Assembly (NCBI GenBank): GCA_020853405.1
Contig: JADYYZ010000046.1
Span: 1-6,203, forward strand
Origin: Acetobacteraceae bacterium
GTDB lineage: Bacteria > Pseudomonadota > Alphaproteobacteria > Acetobacterales > Acetobacteraceae
Direction: 5' to 3'
DNA length: 6,203 nt
Shown: in pieces, positions 1-5,891 of the stretch
Layout of the letters: every line of letters begins with the position of its first letter
Numbering within the stretch: position 1 is the first letter of the stretch
Notes under the pieces: generated by a model
Databases searched by the model: none
What the model saw: only the letters and a program-made list of their open reading frames with translations
Told to the model about the DNA's origin: nothing
Translations under genes and position numbers: made by a program

Positions 1-116
1 AATGGCTGGATGGCTCGGGCGGGCCGGTGAATATCGGCATCGCCAGCAGCTCCGATATCCGCATCGGGCTGGGCTGGAAGGTCTATGATGCGGTGAGCGG
101 CGACACGATCATCTAG
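1..116 (+). CDS. 3' end of an unidentified protein (last 37 codons)
   Basis: An open frame enters from the left edge (first full codon at position 3) and ends at TAG 114-116. Nearly all of its 37 codons end in G or C, like the confirmed genes in this window, and a strong terminator follows 49 nt after the stop, so I take it as real coding sequence. The visible peptide starts WLDGSGGPVN, has a serine run (ASSSDIRIG), then GLGWKVYD, and ends SGDTII. The alternation of hydrophobic and polar residues suggests beta structure. I do not recognise a family. The acidic-then-hydrophobic terminus (D-T-I-I) loosely resembles the C-terminal signal of substrates of PrtD-type exporters, but such a short motif is weak evidence. 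The other two plus-strand frames here meet stops inside the first 90 nt. Confidence 0.7.
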   Translation, partial: WLDGSGGPVNIGIASSSDIRIGLGWKVYDAVSGDTII

Positions 117-165
117 CCCGCCACCGTGCGCGGCGCGCAGCCGATCCCCCCAAGCGCGCCACGGG

Positions 166-200
166 AAGCGGCCGCCCCTCCCCGGGCGGCCGCTTTTTTT
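166..200 (+). terminator. Intrinsic (rho-independent) terminator
   Basis: A perfect 12-bp inverted repeat (AAGCGGCCGCCC at 166-177, its complement at 184-195) encloses a 6-nt loop, CTCCCC, and runs directly into seven consecutive T at 194-200. It lies 49 nt after the stop of the plus-strand gene ending at 116, which it should terminate. On the minus strand the same hairpin is followed by TTCCCG, not a T-run, so it is not a good terminator for the convergent barrel gene ending at 285, although the stem might still protect the 3' end of that transcript. Confidence 0.92.
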
Positions 201-247
201 CCCATCCGATCCCGCCAGCGCCCGGTTGCCGTGGCCGATCCGCCGCG

Positions 248-286
248 CCGTGGTGCCGCTCCGTGGTGCCGCCCCGTGGCGCCGCT
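248..286. repeat. Three tandem 13-bp direct repeats beside the barrel gene stop
   Basis: Three consecutive 13-bp units, CCGTGGTGCCGCT (248-260), CCGTGGTGCCGCC (261-273) and CCGTGGCGCCGCT (274-286), differ from each other at only one or two positions. The last unit overlaps two bases of the stop codon of the minus-strand barrel gene, so the array sits in its 3' untranslated region or just past it. Replication slippage in GC-rich sequence is the simplest origin. No function can be assigned. Confidence 0.85.
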
Positions 287-1904
287 ACAATGCGCCGGTC
301 AGCCGGATCATGAACTGGTTGCGGTCATAGTCGGCAAAGGGGCCCTGCCCGTCGCCGTTCTGGCGGACATAGGTCGCCCCAAGCCGCAGGTTGCGGTTCA
401 AAAGCCAGGTCGCACCCAGCGTGCCCGCCAGCAGATAGTCGGTGCGGCTGGAATTCTCGTAGGCCGAGATGCGATACCCGACGCCCGCGTTCAGCAGCAC
501 GTTGCGCGCGATCTCGTGGTCGACGGTCGCGCCGATATTGGTCACCAGGTACGACGACACCCCCGGCGTGATCGATTCCGCGACCCGCCGGTCGGCCGCG
601 AAGCGCAGCGAGGTCAGTGTCGTGGGGTTCCACAGCACCGCCGCCTCGAACGTCGGCGCACTGACGTTCGGCAGCCGCTCATCCTCGTAGAACTGCTGCA
701 GCCACCCGACCAGCAGGCGAAAGCCGAAGATGCCGTTGTAGTCGGCATCGACGCCGCCAAGGATCTCGTAGCCGGTCGAGGAGCGGGCCAGCGGTCCGTT
801 CGGCTGGCCGGCATTGGCTCCCTCCTCGACATACTGGCGGCGGTTGACGCGGGCGATCACGACCGCCGAGCGCAGCGGCGCCACCTCGTAGAAGACGCCG
901 GCGCTGCCGATGTAGTTGTCTCGGTTGCGGAATGCCTGGTCGAACGGAATCTGCAGGCCGGTCGGGGTGCCGAGCGTGGTCGGCGGATAGCGCAGCGACT
1001 GCGCGACCCCCTGCAGGCGCAGCGCCGCGCGGTTCTCGCGCACCGTGTAGCCGAGCGAGGCGAGCTGTTCGTCGACCGCCACCGGCGTCGCGGTCTGGAT
1101 GTTCTCCACGTCGTTGCGCGGGATGTAGATGCGCCCGGCGGAAACCCTGCCATCGATCGACTGGAACCGGCTGATGTCGAACCGGCCCGAGGCGTTCACC
1201 CGCCAGGAGGTGGTGTCCTGGTCGGTGTATTCGGCATATCGGCGGTTATCGACATAGCCGCCGACCTTGATCTCGTGCGTCGACCAGTCGGTCGCCGCCT
1301 CGGCAGCGAGGTTGGTGATGAAGACGGTGTCGGCAAGCGCCTCGAGCCCGGTCGCCAGGATGTTGGTGTCGTACATCGCGTCCAGGTTCAAAAGCGGCCG
1401 CACGATCACCGATCCATAGCGCAGGCCCGGCGGGTCGTATTCCGGGCGCGGCCGGTTCGCCACCGTGACGCCGCGGCGGATGTCGGGGTCAACCGAGCGC
1501 AGCAGGCCCTGGTACTGGGAATAGGGCGAGGTCGCCGAGCGCAGGAACGAGGACTGGCCGGGCGCCAGCATCCCTGCCTGGAGCGACTGGAATTCCTGGA
1601 GCTGGGTGCGCAGCGGCCGGGTCTGCAACCCCTGGCTCTGCGACGGCTGAATCTGCGAAGGCTGGGCCTGCGACGGCTGAATCTGCGAAGGCTGGGCCGG
1701 CCCGTATGGCCCGCCGTACTGTCCCGGTCTGGTCTGGCTGCCGGTCTGGCCGCCGGCGGCGGGCGCCAGCAGAAGCCCGGCAAGGCCGGCCGCGACCGCA
1801 AGCAGGCGGGTCGGCCGCGCCGCGGGCACGAGGCTGCCGCCGGGCAGATTCGGCCCGGCCGGCGCCAGCCTGGGTAGCGTTCGGGGGAATCGGCAGCGAC
1901 TCAT
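285..1904 (-). CDS. Outer-membrane beta-barrel protein (BBP2-like putative porin)
   Basis: This encodes 539 residues. The N-terminus is basic and proline-rich (1-32), followed by a hydrophobic signal-peptide core at about 33-48 (RLLAVAAGLAGLLLAPAA) and a likely signal peptidase I cut near 50-53. Residues 55-110 form a Q/P/S/G-rich linker containing two copies of AQPSQIQPSQ (70-79 and 80-89). From about 165 to the end, short amphipathic strands alternate with polar turns, as in a barrel: VIVRPLLNLDAMYDTNI, VGGYVDNRRYAEY, LRLGATYVRQ, and a terminal strand NQFMIRLTGAL. The YDTN(I) strand and the repeated Y/R-rich strands resemble the 'putative beta-barrel porin 2' proteins often seen beside export or polysaccharide loci; the family call is from memory of its look. 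The C-terminal residue is Leu rather than the usual Phe. I chose ATG at 1904 (just upstream TAAGGA, though with only 2 nt spacing) because longer in-frame extensions run through the promoter region and give an implausible leader. A GTG at 1829, directly before the signal-peptide core, is an alternative. It is transcribed divergently from the secretion operon. It is not TolC-like, as it lacks the long helical coiled coils. Confidence 0.88.
   Translation of the reverse strand: MSRCRFPRTLPRLAPAGPNLPGGSLVPAARPTRLLAVAAGLAGLLLAPAAGGQTGSQTRPGQYGGPYGPAQPSQIQPSQAQPSQIQPSQSQGLQTRPLRTQLQEFQSLQAGMLAPGQSSFLRSATSPYSQYQGLLRSVDPDIRRGVTVANRPRPEYDPPGLRYGSVIVRPLLNLDAMYDTNILATGLEALADTVFITNLAAEAATDWSTHEIKVGGYVDNRRYAEYTDQDTTSWRVNASGRFDISRFQSIDGRVSAGRIYIPRNDVENIQTATPVAVDEQLASLGYTVRENRAALRLQGVAQSLRYPPTTLGTPTGLQIPFDQAFRNRDNYIGSAGVFYEVAPLRSAVVIARVNRRQYVEEGANAGQPNGPLARSSTGYEILGGVDADYNGIFGFRLLVGWLQQFYEDERLPNVSAPTFEAAVLWNPTTLTSLRFAADRRVAESITPGVSSYLVTNIGATVDHEIARNVLLNAGVGYRISAYENSSRTDYLLAGTLGATWLLNRNLRLGATYVRQNGDGQGPFADYDRNQFMIRLTGAL
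1639..1698 (-). repeat. Perfect 30-bp tandem duplication inside the barrel gene
   Basis: Positions 1639-1668 and 1669-1698 are identical 30-bp units, and each is itself made of two similar 15-bp halves (TGCGACGGCTGAATC and TGCGAAGGCTGGGCC as read on the plus strand). The length is a multiple of three, so the reading frame is kept. Each unit encodes AQPSQIQPSQ in the linker between signal peptide and barrel. Perfect identity indicates a recent duplication, and the copy number may vary between strains. Confidence 0.9.
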
Positions 1905-1929
1905 GATCCTTACTGTCTTTCCTGGCACG

Positions 1930-1958
1930 CCGGCGCGCCGGGCGCTACCCGATCGGGT
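1930..1958. promoter_or_regulatory. Two adjacent 12-bp palindromes in the divergent region
   Basis: CCGGCGCGCCGG (1930-1941) and ACCCGATCGGGT (1947-1958) are both perfect 12-bp palindromes. Their centres are 17 bp apart, and the second centre is 19 bp from that of the CRP-like site at 1964-1979. They lie 26 to 54 bp upstream of the barrel gene start, where an operator could control it. The first could arise by chance in GC-rich sequence; the second, with its AT centre, is more convincing as a protein-binding site. I do not recognise either as a known operator. Confidence 0.3.
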
Positions 1959-1963
1959 TCCTT

Positions 1964-1979
1964 TGTGACCTGGCTCACC
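1964..1979. promoter_or_regulatory. CRP/FNR-family-like binding site
   Basis: TGTGACCTGGCTCACC matches the CRP-type consensus TGTGA-N6-TCACA at every conserved position but the last. It lies 60 bp upstream of the barrel start (1904) and 111 bp upstream of the secretion-operon start (2090), so it could act in either direction. For the rightward operon, a weak -10 box CATCAT at 2001-2006 would put transcription start near 2013, which places the centre of this site (1971.5) at -41.5, the class II activator position. The consensus match is seen; the promoter geometry is inferred. Which CRP-family protein would bind, and whether it senses cAMP, c-di-GMP or something else, cannot be told from the sequence. 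Confidence 0.42.
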
Positions 1980-2000
1980 TCCGAACCGGCGGCCAATGTG

Positions 2001-2006
2001 CATCAT
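2001..2006 (+). promoter_or_regulatory. Possible -10 element of the secretion operon
   Basis: CATCAT matches four of six bases of TATAAT and has no recognisable -35 box at the proper distance, as expected of an activator-dependent promoter. Its main support is the spacing to the CRP-like site at 1964-1979. A competing candidate is TATGCT at 2032-2037, also without a good -35. Sigma-70 promoters are hard to call in DNA this GC-rich. Confidence 0.22.
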
Positions 2007-2009
2007 GGT

Positions 2010-2050
2010 TTCGCGGGCGTGGCAGTTCCGGTATGCTCCTGCCCCGCGAA
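2010..2050 (+). other. Inverted repeat in the operon leader
   Basis: TTCGCGGG at 2010-2017 pairs perfectly with CCCGCGAA at 2043-2050. Inside it GCAG (2022-2025) can pair with CTGC (2039-2042), leaving a 4-nt bulge on the left arm and a 13-nt loop. No T-run follows, so it is not an intrinsic terminator. It ends 29 nt before the ribosome binding site of the first operon gene. It could be an RNA leader hairpin if transcription starts at or upstream of 2010, or a DNA operator. Confidence 0.4.
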
Positions 2051-2078
2051 TTGCGCCGCGGTGAAACTCTTTAGACAC

Positions 2079-2083
2079 AGGGT
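2079..2083 (+). promoter_or_regulatory. Ribosome binding site of the first operon gene
   Basis: AGGGT at 2079-2083 precedes ATG 2090 with 6-7 nt spacing, in a locally AT-richer stretch. It supports the chosen start of the 179-residue protein. Confidence 0.6.
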
Positions 2084-2089
2084 AATCAT

Positions 2090-2629
2090 ATGGTCTCGGC
2101 CGTGGATCCGACCGAAATCAGGCCAAGATTGCGCGATGTGACCGACGACGCAGCCCGGCCCGTCGCCAGCCAAGGCGTCGCGGCCCTCGCCGCCGCCGCC
2201 ACGACCCAGGTGCTGGCGCCATCGGCGTTCCGCTCCGGCGACCCCGACGAGGCGCTCCAGGACAGCCTGAGTTACGGGCTTTATGCCCGCGCCGCCGAGG
2301 ACGGGCGCGAACCGGCGCGCGCGCCCGGCGAGGCCGCCACGTTGGAAATGATCGCGCGCTACCGCGCCCAGGCCACCGCCGACCTGCACGCCTATGCGTT
2401 CCGCTACCTGCACAACCATGCCGAGCAGATCCGCCACGACGCCATTCGCGAGCATCTCGGGCACGTTCGCCGCCCGCCCGGCTTCCTGAAACTGGTGGTT
2501 GCCACGATCGTCGGCGTGCTGGTCGCCGGCGCGATCATCCAGGCGGCCCTGCCCTGGGTCGAGGCGGAGGGTGGCCTGGTCGCCGCCGCCGAGGCACTGG
2601 CCAGGCGGCTGCTGGCGGTGGGTGGCTGA
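2090..2629 (+). CDS. Single-pass membrane protein of unknown function, first gene of the type I secretion operon
   Basis: The protein has 179 residues. No family is recognised. Residues 1-85 are Ala/Asp/Arg-rich and probably partly disordered. Residues 80-125 form a charged, likely helical stretch with several His and Tyr (LHAYAFRYLHNHAEQIRHD). One strong transmembrane helix follows at about 132-154 (FLKLVVATIVGVLVAGAIIQ), and a short, probably amphipathic tail (160-177) ends LARRLLAVGG. The RRPP cluster just before the helix predicts the N-terminal domain in the cytoplasm and the tail in the periplasm. The ATG at 2090 has a good ribosome binding site. The gene ends 5 nt before the ABC transporter start, so the two are very likely co-transcribed and translationally coupled. 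By position it may be an accessory factor of the exporter, for example one that recruits substrate or assists assembly; that role is inference only. Confidence 0.82.
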   Translation: MVSAVDPTEIRPRLRDVTDDAARPVASQGVAALAAAATTQVLAPSAFRSGDPDEALQDSLSYGLYARAAEDGREPARAPGEAATLEMIARYRAQATADLHAYAFRYLHNHAEQIRHDAIREHLGHVRRPPGFLKLVVATIVGVLVAGAIIQAALPWVEAEGGLVAAAEALARRLLAVGG

Positions 2630-2634
2630 ATCCG

Positions 2635-4398
2635 ATGCGGCCCGCGATCGAGCCGAACGCCACCATCCTGACCCAGGCGGTCAAGGCCTGCCGCCAGCAG
2701 TTCGTCGCGGTCGGGCTGTTCAGTCTGATCGTCAACGTCCTGCAGCTCACGGTCAGCATCTACATGATGCAGGTGTTCGACCGCGTGCTGGCGACCCGCT
2801 CGGTCGACACGCTGCTGTTCCTGACCCTGATCGCGCTCGCCTGCCTGCTGCTGCTGGCGCTGCTGGAGGCGGCGCGCACCCAGATCCTGCAGCGCTGTTC
2901 GGCCTGGATCGAGGGCAGTGCCGCGCCGGAAGCCTTCAGCCGCGTGATCGAGGCACAGCTCAGGAACCGCCCCTACCGGATGGAAGCGATGCGCGACCTC
3001 GCGGTCTGCCGCGGCTTCCTCGCCAGCGCCGGCATGACCGCGCTCTATGACGTGCCCTGGGTGCCGGTGTACCTGGCGGTGATCTTCGCCCTGCACCCGA
3101 CGCTGGGCTGGATCGCGGCCGGCGGCGCGGCGCTGCTGTTCTGCCTGACGCTTGCCACCGAATGGATGACCTCCTCGCTGCTGAAGAAGGCCAGCGCCGC
3201 GCAGATGCAGCTGCAGCGGCGCACCGACAGCGTCGTGCGCAATGCCGAAGTGATCGACAGCATGGGCATGATGCCGCAGCTGATGCAGCGCTGGCGCGAC
3301 GGCCAGACCCGCATCCTGCCCGACCAGCAGCGCGCCGCCGACCGCGCCGGCCTGGTGATGGCGGCGACCAAGTTCTTCCGGCTGGCGGTGCAGCTGCTGC
3401 TGATGGCGGTCGGCGCGCTGCTGGTGCTGGACCAGCAGCTCACCGGGGGCGCGATGATCGCCGGTTCCATCATCATGGGCAGGGCGCTGGCACCGGTCGA
3501 GCAGATGATCGGCGCCTGGAAGCAGCTGGTGGCCGCCCGCCAGGGCTGGCGGCGGCTGAACCAGCACCTGTCGATGCCGCGCATCCGCCCGCGCGGGATG
3601 CCGCTGCCGCCCCCGGTCGGCCGGCTTGCCGCCGAGCGCGTGACCTATGCCTTCCCGGGCACCGCGCAGGCGATCATCAAGGGCGTGACTTTCGGGCTGG
3701 AGCCCGGTGAATCCTGCGCCATCATCGGCCCCTCGGCGGCCGGCAAGACCACCCTTGTGCGCCTGCTCATGGGCACGCTGGAACCGCAGGCCGGCACCGT
3801 ACGGCTGGATGGGGCCAACGTCTTCACCTGGATGCGCGAGGATTTCGGCCGCTATGTCGGCTACCTGCCGCAGGATGTCGAACTGTTCGACGGCACGGTC
3901 TTCGACAACGTCGCGCGCATGGGCAAGGCCGAGCCGGAGGCGGTGTACGAGGCCGCGAAACTCGCCGGCGCGCACGACATGATCCTGCGCCTGCCCAAGG
4001 GCTACGACACCGAGATCGGCGAGAGCGGCACCTTCCTTTCCGGCGGCCAGCGTCAGATGGTGGGGATGGCGCGCGCGATGTTCGGCAAGCCGCGCTTCGT
4101 GGTGCTGGACGAGCCGAACAGCAACCTCGATGGCGAGGGCGAACAGGCGCTGCTGCGCGCGATCGAACAGCTGAAGGTGCACGGTACCACGGTGGTGCTG
4201 GTCAGCCACCGCCCAGCCCTGGTGCAGGGGGTGGACCGCGTGATGGTGCTGCGCGACGGCGCGCTCGAGATGTTCGGCGCGCGTGCCGAGGTGATGAAGC
4301 GGCTGATGGCGCCCGCCCGCCCGGCGGCGCTGCCCGCCGGCCAGGGGGCCGGCACCGAGGCGCCGCCACGGCTCGAGGACCGGAGGGCCGCGCCATGA
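2635..4398 (+). CDS. Type I secretion system permease/ATPase (PrtD family ABC exporter)
   Basis: This 587-residue protein is the inner-membrane motor of a type I secretion system, using ATP hydrolysis to drive an unfolded substrate from cytoplasm to exterior. Hydrophobic helices occupy about 22-45, 58-79, 140-175 and 245-285, with the PrtD-type motif IYMMQVFDRVL at 42-52. The ATPase domain starts near 330 and is complete: Walker A GPSAAGKT (365-372), Q-loop LPQD (411-414), signature LSGGQ (468-472), Walker B FVVLDEP (488-494), D-loop SNLD (496-499) and switch His525. There is no N-terminal C39 peptidase or C39-like domain, so it is of the PrtD/AprD class that reads an uncleaved C-terminal signal, not a double-glycine leader exporter; its length fits that class. 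The Pro/Ala-rich tail after 560 looks unstructured. The start at 2635 is 5 nt after the previous stop with only a weak GGTGG upstream, so translation probably depends on coupling. Its stop overlaps the next start by 4 nt (ATGA). The substrate cannot be read from this gene. Confidence 0.96.
   Translation: MRPAIEPNATILTQAVKACRQQFVAVGLFSLIVNVLQLTVSIYMMQVFDRVLATRSVDTLLFLTLIALACLLLLALLEAARTQILQRCSAWIEGSAAPEAFSRVIEAQLRNRPYRMEAMRDLAVCRGFLASAGMTALYDVPWVPVYLAVIFALHPTLGWIAAGGAALLFCLTLATEWMTSSLLKKASAAQMQLQRRTDSVVRNAEVIDSMGMMPQLMQRWRDGQTRILPDQQRAADRAGLVMAATKFFRLAVQLLLMAVGALLVLDQQLTGGAMIAGSIIMGRALAPVEQMIGAWKQLVAARQGWRRLNQHLSMPRIRPRGMPLPPPVGRLAAERVTYAFPGTAQAIIKGVTFGLEPGESCAIIGPSAAGKTTLVRLLMGTLEPQAGTVRLDGANVFTWMREDFGRYVGYLPQDVELFDGTVFDNVARMGKAEPEAVYEAAKLAGAHDMILRLPKGYDTEIGESGTFLSGGQRQMVGMARAMFGKPRFVVLDEPNSNLDGEGEQALLRAIEQLKVHGTTVVLVSHRPALVQGVDRVMVLRDGALEMFGARAEVMKRLMAPARPAALPAGQGAGTEAPPRLEDRRAAP
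4382..4387 (+). promoter_or_regulatory. Ribosome binding site of the HlyD-type adaptor gene
   Basis: GGAGGG lies inside the last codons of the ABC transporter gene, 7 nt before ATG 4395. It is the strongest Shine-Dalgarno match in the window and fixes the adaptor start at the ATGA overlap. Confidence 0.8.
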
Positions 4399-5816
4399 AC
4401 GCAGCCGTGGGATCGCTGCCGCCGCCCGGTGGCCCGTCTGCGACCAAGGGTGGCGCGCTGGTGCCCGCCGGCCTGTCGGTTCCCGGCGCCTATCGCCCGC
4501 CCCAGACCGACCTCGCGCCGATCGCCGCGTCGCCCTCGACGCGGGGCGCGCTGTGGTTCGGCCTCTCGGCGATCATCCTGTTCCTTGGCGGGTTCGCCGC
4601 CTGGTCGTGGGGGGCGCCGCTCTCGGCCGCCGCCGTCGCCCCCGGCGTGATCAAGGTGGAAGGCAACCGCCGCACGGTGCAGCACCTGGAAGGCGGCATC
4701 GTGCGCGAAATCCTGGTCAAGGAAGGCGAGCGCGTCGAGGCCGGCCAGGTGCTGCTGCGCATGGACGATGTCGCGGCAACCTCGACCGCCGCCTCGCTGC
4801 GCGACCAGCGCTGGCAGCTGCTGGCGCAGGAATCGCGCATCCTTGCCGAACTCGCGCGCGCGCCCGACGTGCGGTTTCCCGCCGACCTCGTTGCCGCGGC
4901 GCTGACCGTGCCGCGCGCCACCGACGCGGTGGCCGCCCAGCAGACGCTGTTCACCTCGCGCCGGGCCGCCAACGAGAACCAGCGCCAGATGCTGCTGTCG
5001 CGACTGGAACAGGCCCAGGCCCAGATCAGCTCCACCGAAGGCCAGCTGCGCAGCCAGCAGCGCCAGCTCGAGCTCGCCAAGGACCTGGTCTCGATGAGCC
5101 AGCAGCTGATGGCGCGCGGCCTGGAACCGCGCCAGCGCATGATCGAGCGCCAGCGCCTGCTGGAATCGGTGCAGGGCAATATCATCGACCTGGAAGGCCA
5201 GATCCTGCGCACCAGGAACCAGATGGAGGAGACCACCGCCCAGCTCCGCCTGGTCGACGATCAGCTGAACAACGAGCTGGGCGAGCAGCTGCGCGATGTG
5301 CGCACGCGGCTGGTCGATGTCGAGGAGCGCCTGCGCCCGGCCGCCGACGCCGCCTTGCGGCGCGACGTGGTGGCGCCGGTTTCCGGCACCGTGCTCAACC
5401 TGCGCATCTTCACTGCCGGCGGCGTGGTGCGGCCCGGCGATCCGATCCTCGATATCGTGCCGCTCGAGGATCGGCTGGTGGCCGAGGTGCAGGTCAATCC
5501 CAACGACATCCGCAGCGTGCATGTCGGCCTGCTGGCCGAGGTGCGGCTGCCCGCCTACAAGGCGCGCACGCTGCCCTACCTGCATGGCCACGTCATCACC
5601 ATCGCCAGCGATACGCTCGTCGACGAGCGCACGCGCGCGCCGTTCTACCGGGCGGTGATCCGCATCGACGAAGACCAGCTGCGGCGCTACCCGGATGTCG
5701 AGCTGGTGCCGGGCATGCTGGTGGAAACCATGATCGTGACCGGCGAGCGCAGCCTGTGGCAATACATCACCCAGCCGCTTCGCGACAGTTTCGCCCGTGC
5801 CTTCCGCGAACAGTAG
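4395..5816 (+). CDS. HlyD-family type I secretion periplasmic adaptor (membrane fusion protein)
   Basis: This 473-residue protein bridges the inner-membrane ABC exporter to an outer-membrane TolC-type channel. A cytoplasmic Pro/Ala-rich N-terminus (1-50) leads into one transmembrane helix (about 52-70). A first lipoyl half-motif follows at 93-124 (TVQHLEGGIVREILVKEGERVEAGQ is its core, V94 to Q118 approximately), then a long Gln/Glu/Arg-rich helical hairpin (about 130-318). The second lipoyl half is at 323-356 (VVAPVSGTVLNL, then PGDPILDIVP). The beta-barrel domain and conserved C-terminus carry the family-typical VPGMLVETMIVTGERS (438-453) and the motif YITQPLRDSF. Length and order are normal for the PrtE/HlyD type. 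The cytoplasmic tail is somewhat long. It overlaps the transporter gene by ATGA, so the two partners are made together. Confidence 0.96.
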   Translation: MNAAVGSLPPPGGPSATKGGALVPAGLSVPGAYRPPQTDLAPIAASPSTRGALWFGLSAIILFLGGFAAWSWGAPLSAAAVAPGVIKVEGNRRTVQHLEGGIVREILVKEGERVEAGQVLLRMDDVAATSTAASLRDQRWQLLAQESRILAELARAPDVRFPADLVAAALTVPRATDAVAAQQTLFTSRRAANENQRQMLLSRLEQAQAQISSTEGQLRSQQRQLELAKDLVSMSQQLMARGLEPRQRMIERQRLLESVQGNIIDLEGQILRTRNQMEETTAQLRLVDDQLNNELGEQLRDVRTRLVDVEERLRPAADAALRRDVVAPVSGTVLNLRIFTAGGVVRPGDPILDIVPLEDRLVAEVQVNPNDIRSVHVGLLAEVRLPAYKARTLPYLHGHVITIASDTLVDERTRAPFYRAVIRIDEDQLRRYPDVELVPGMLVETMIVTGERSLWQYITQPLRDSFARAFREQ

Positions 5817-5822
5817 CGGCGC

Positions 5823-5853
5823 CGGCATCGGCCCGGGTGCGCGGCGGATGCCG
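5823..5853 (+). other. Intercistronic inverted repeat
   Basis: CGGCATC (5823-5829) and GATGCCG (5847-5853) form a perfect 7-bp stem around a 17-nt GC-rich loop, in the 83-nt gap between the adaptor and the last gene. No T-run follows, so it is not an intrinsic terminator. It might stabilise the 3' end of a processed upstream message or alter the expression ratio of the last gene; it may also be chance in GC-rich DNA. Confidence 0.3.
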
Positions 5854-5886
5854 ACCGGCGGCGGGGACCACTGAACAGGACAGAGC

Positions 5887-5891
5887 AAGGG
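5887..5891 (+). promoter_or_regulatory. Ribosome binding site of the last gene
   Basis: AAGGG at 5887-5891 lies 8 nt before ATG 5900. Two earlier ATGs (5892 and 5895) are out of frame with the gene. It supports a separate start at 5900, although the same frame stays open far upstream through the adaptor gene. Confidence 0.6.

Noticed and set aside
166..200. Bidirectional terminator serving both convergent genes
   Set aside because: The minus-strand side of the hairpin is followed by TTCCCG, not a T-run, so only plus-strand termination is supported.
1639..1698. CRISPR-like or mobile-element repeat
   Set aside because: The two units are directly adjacent with no spacers, lie inside a coding frame and translate to a repeating peptide. 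It is an intragenic tandem duplication.
126..1877. Long plus-strand open frame of 583 codons opposite the barrel gene
   Set aside because: Its product is a basic, low-complexity Arg/Ala/Gly chain without domain features, and it runs through the terminator and the 13-bp repeats. The opposite strand encodes a coherent signal peptide plus beta-barrel. It is a GC-rich antisense shadow.
1905..2078. Longer N-terminus for the barrel protein, starting at 2078
   Set aside because: The extension would cover the whole divergent promoter region, including the CRP-like site, and would bury the signal peptide behind about 90 residues.
2051..2079. Sigma-70 promoter with TTGCGC as -35 close to the first operon gene
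   Set aside because: At 16-17 nt spacing the would-be -10 is AGACAC or GACACA, and TTTAGA lies only 13 nt away, so no acceptable pair exists.
2404..4209. Minus-strand open frame of 601 codons opposite the ABC transporter
   Set aside because: The translation is rich in His, Gln, Arg and Ala with no recognisable fold, and it lies opposite a gene with all ABC ATPase motifs.
4053..5888. Minus-strand open frame of 611 codons opposite the adaptor gene
   Set aside because: It has the same shadow-type composition (Arg/Gly/His/Gln) and straddles two genes that are clearly coding on the plus strand.
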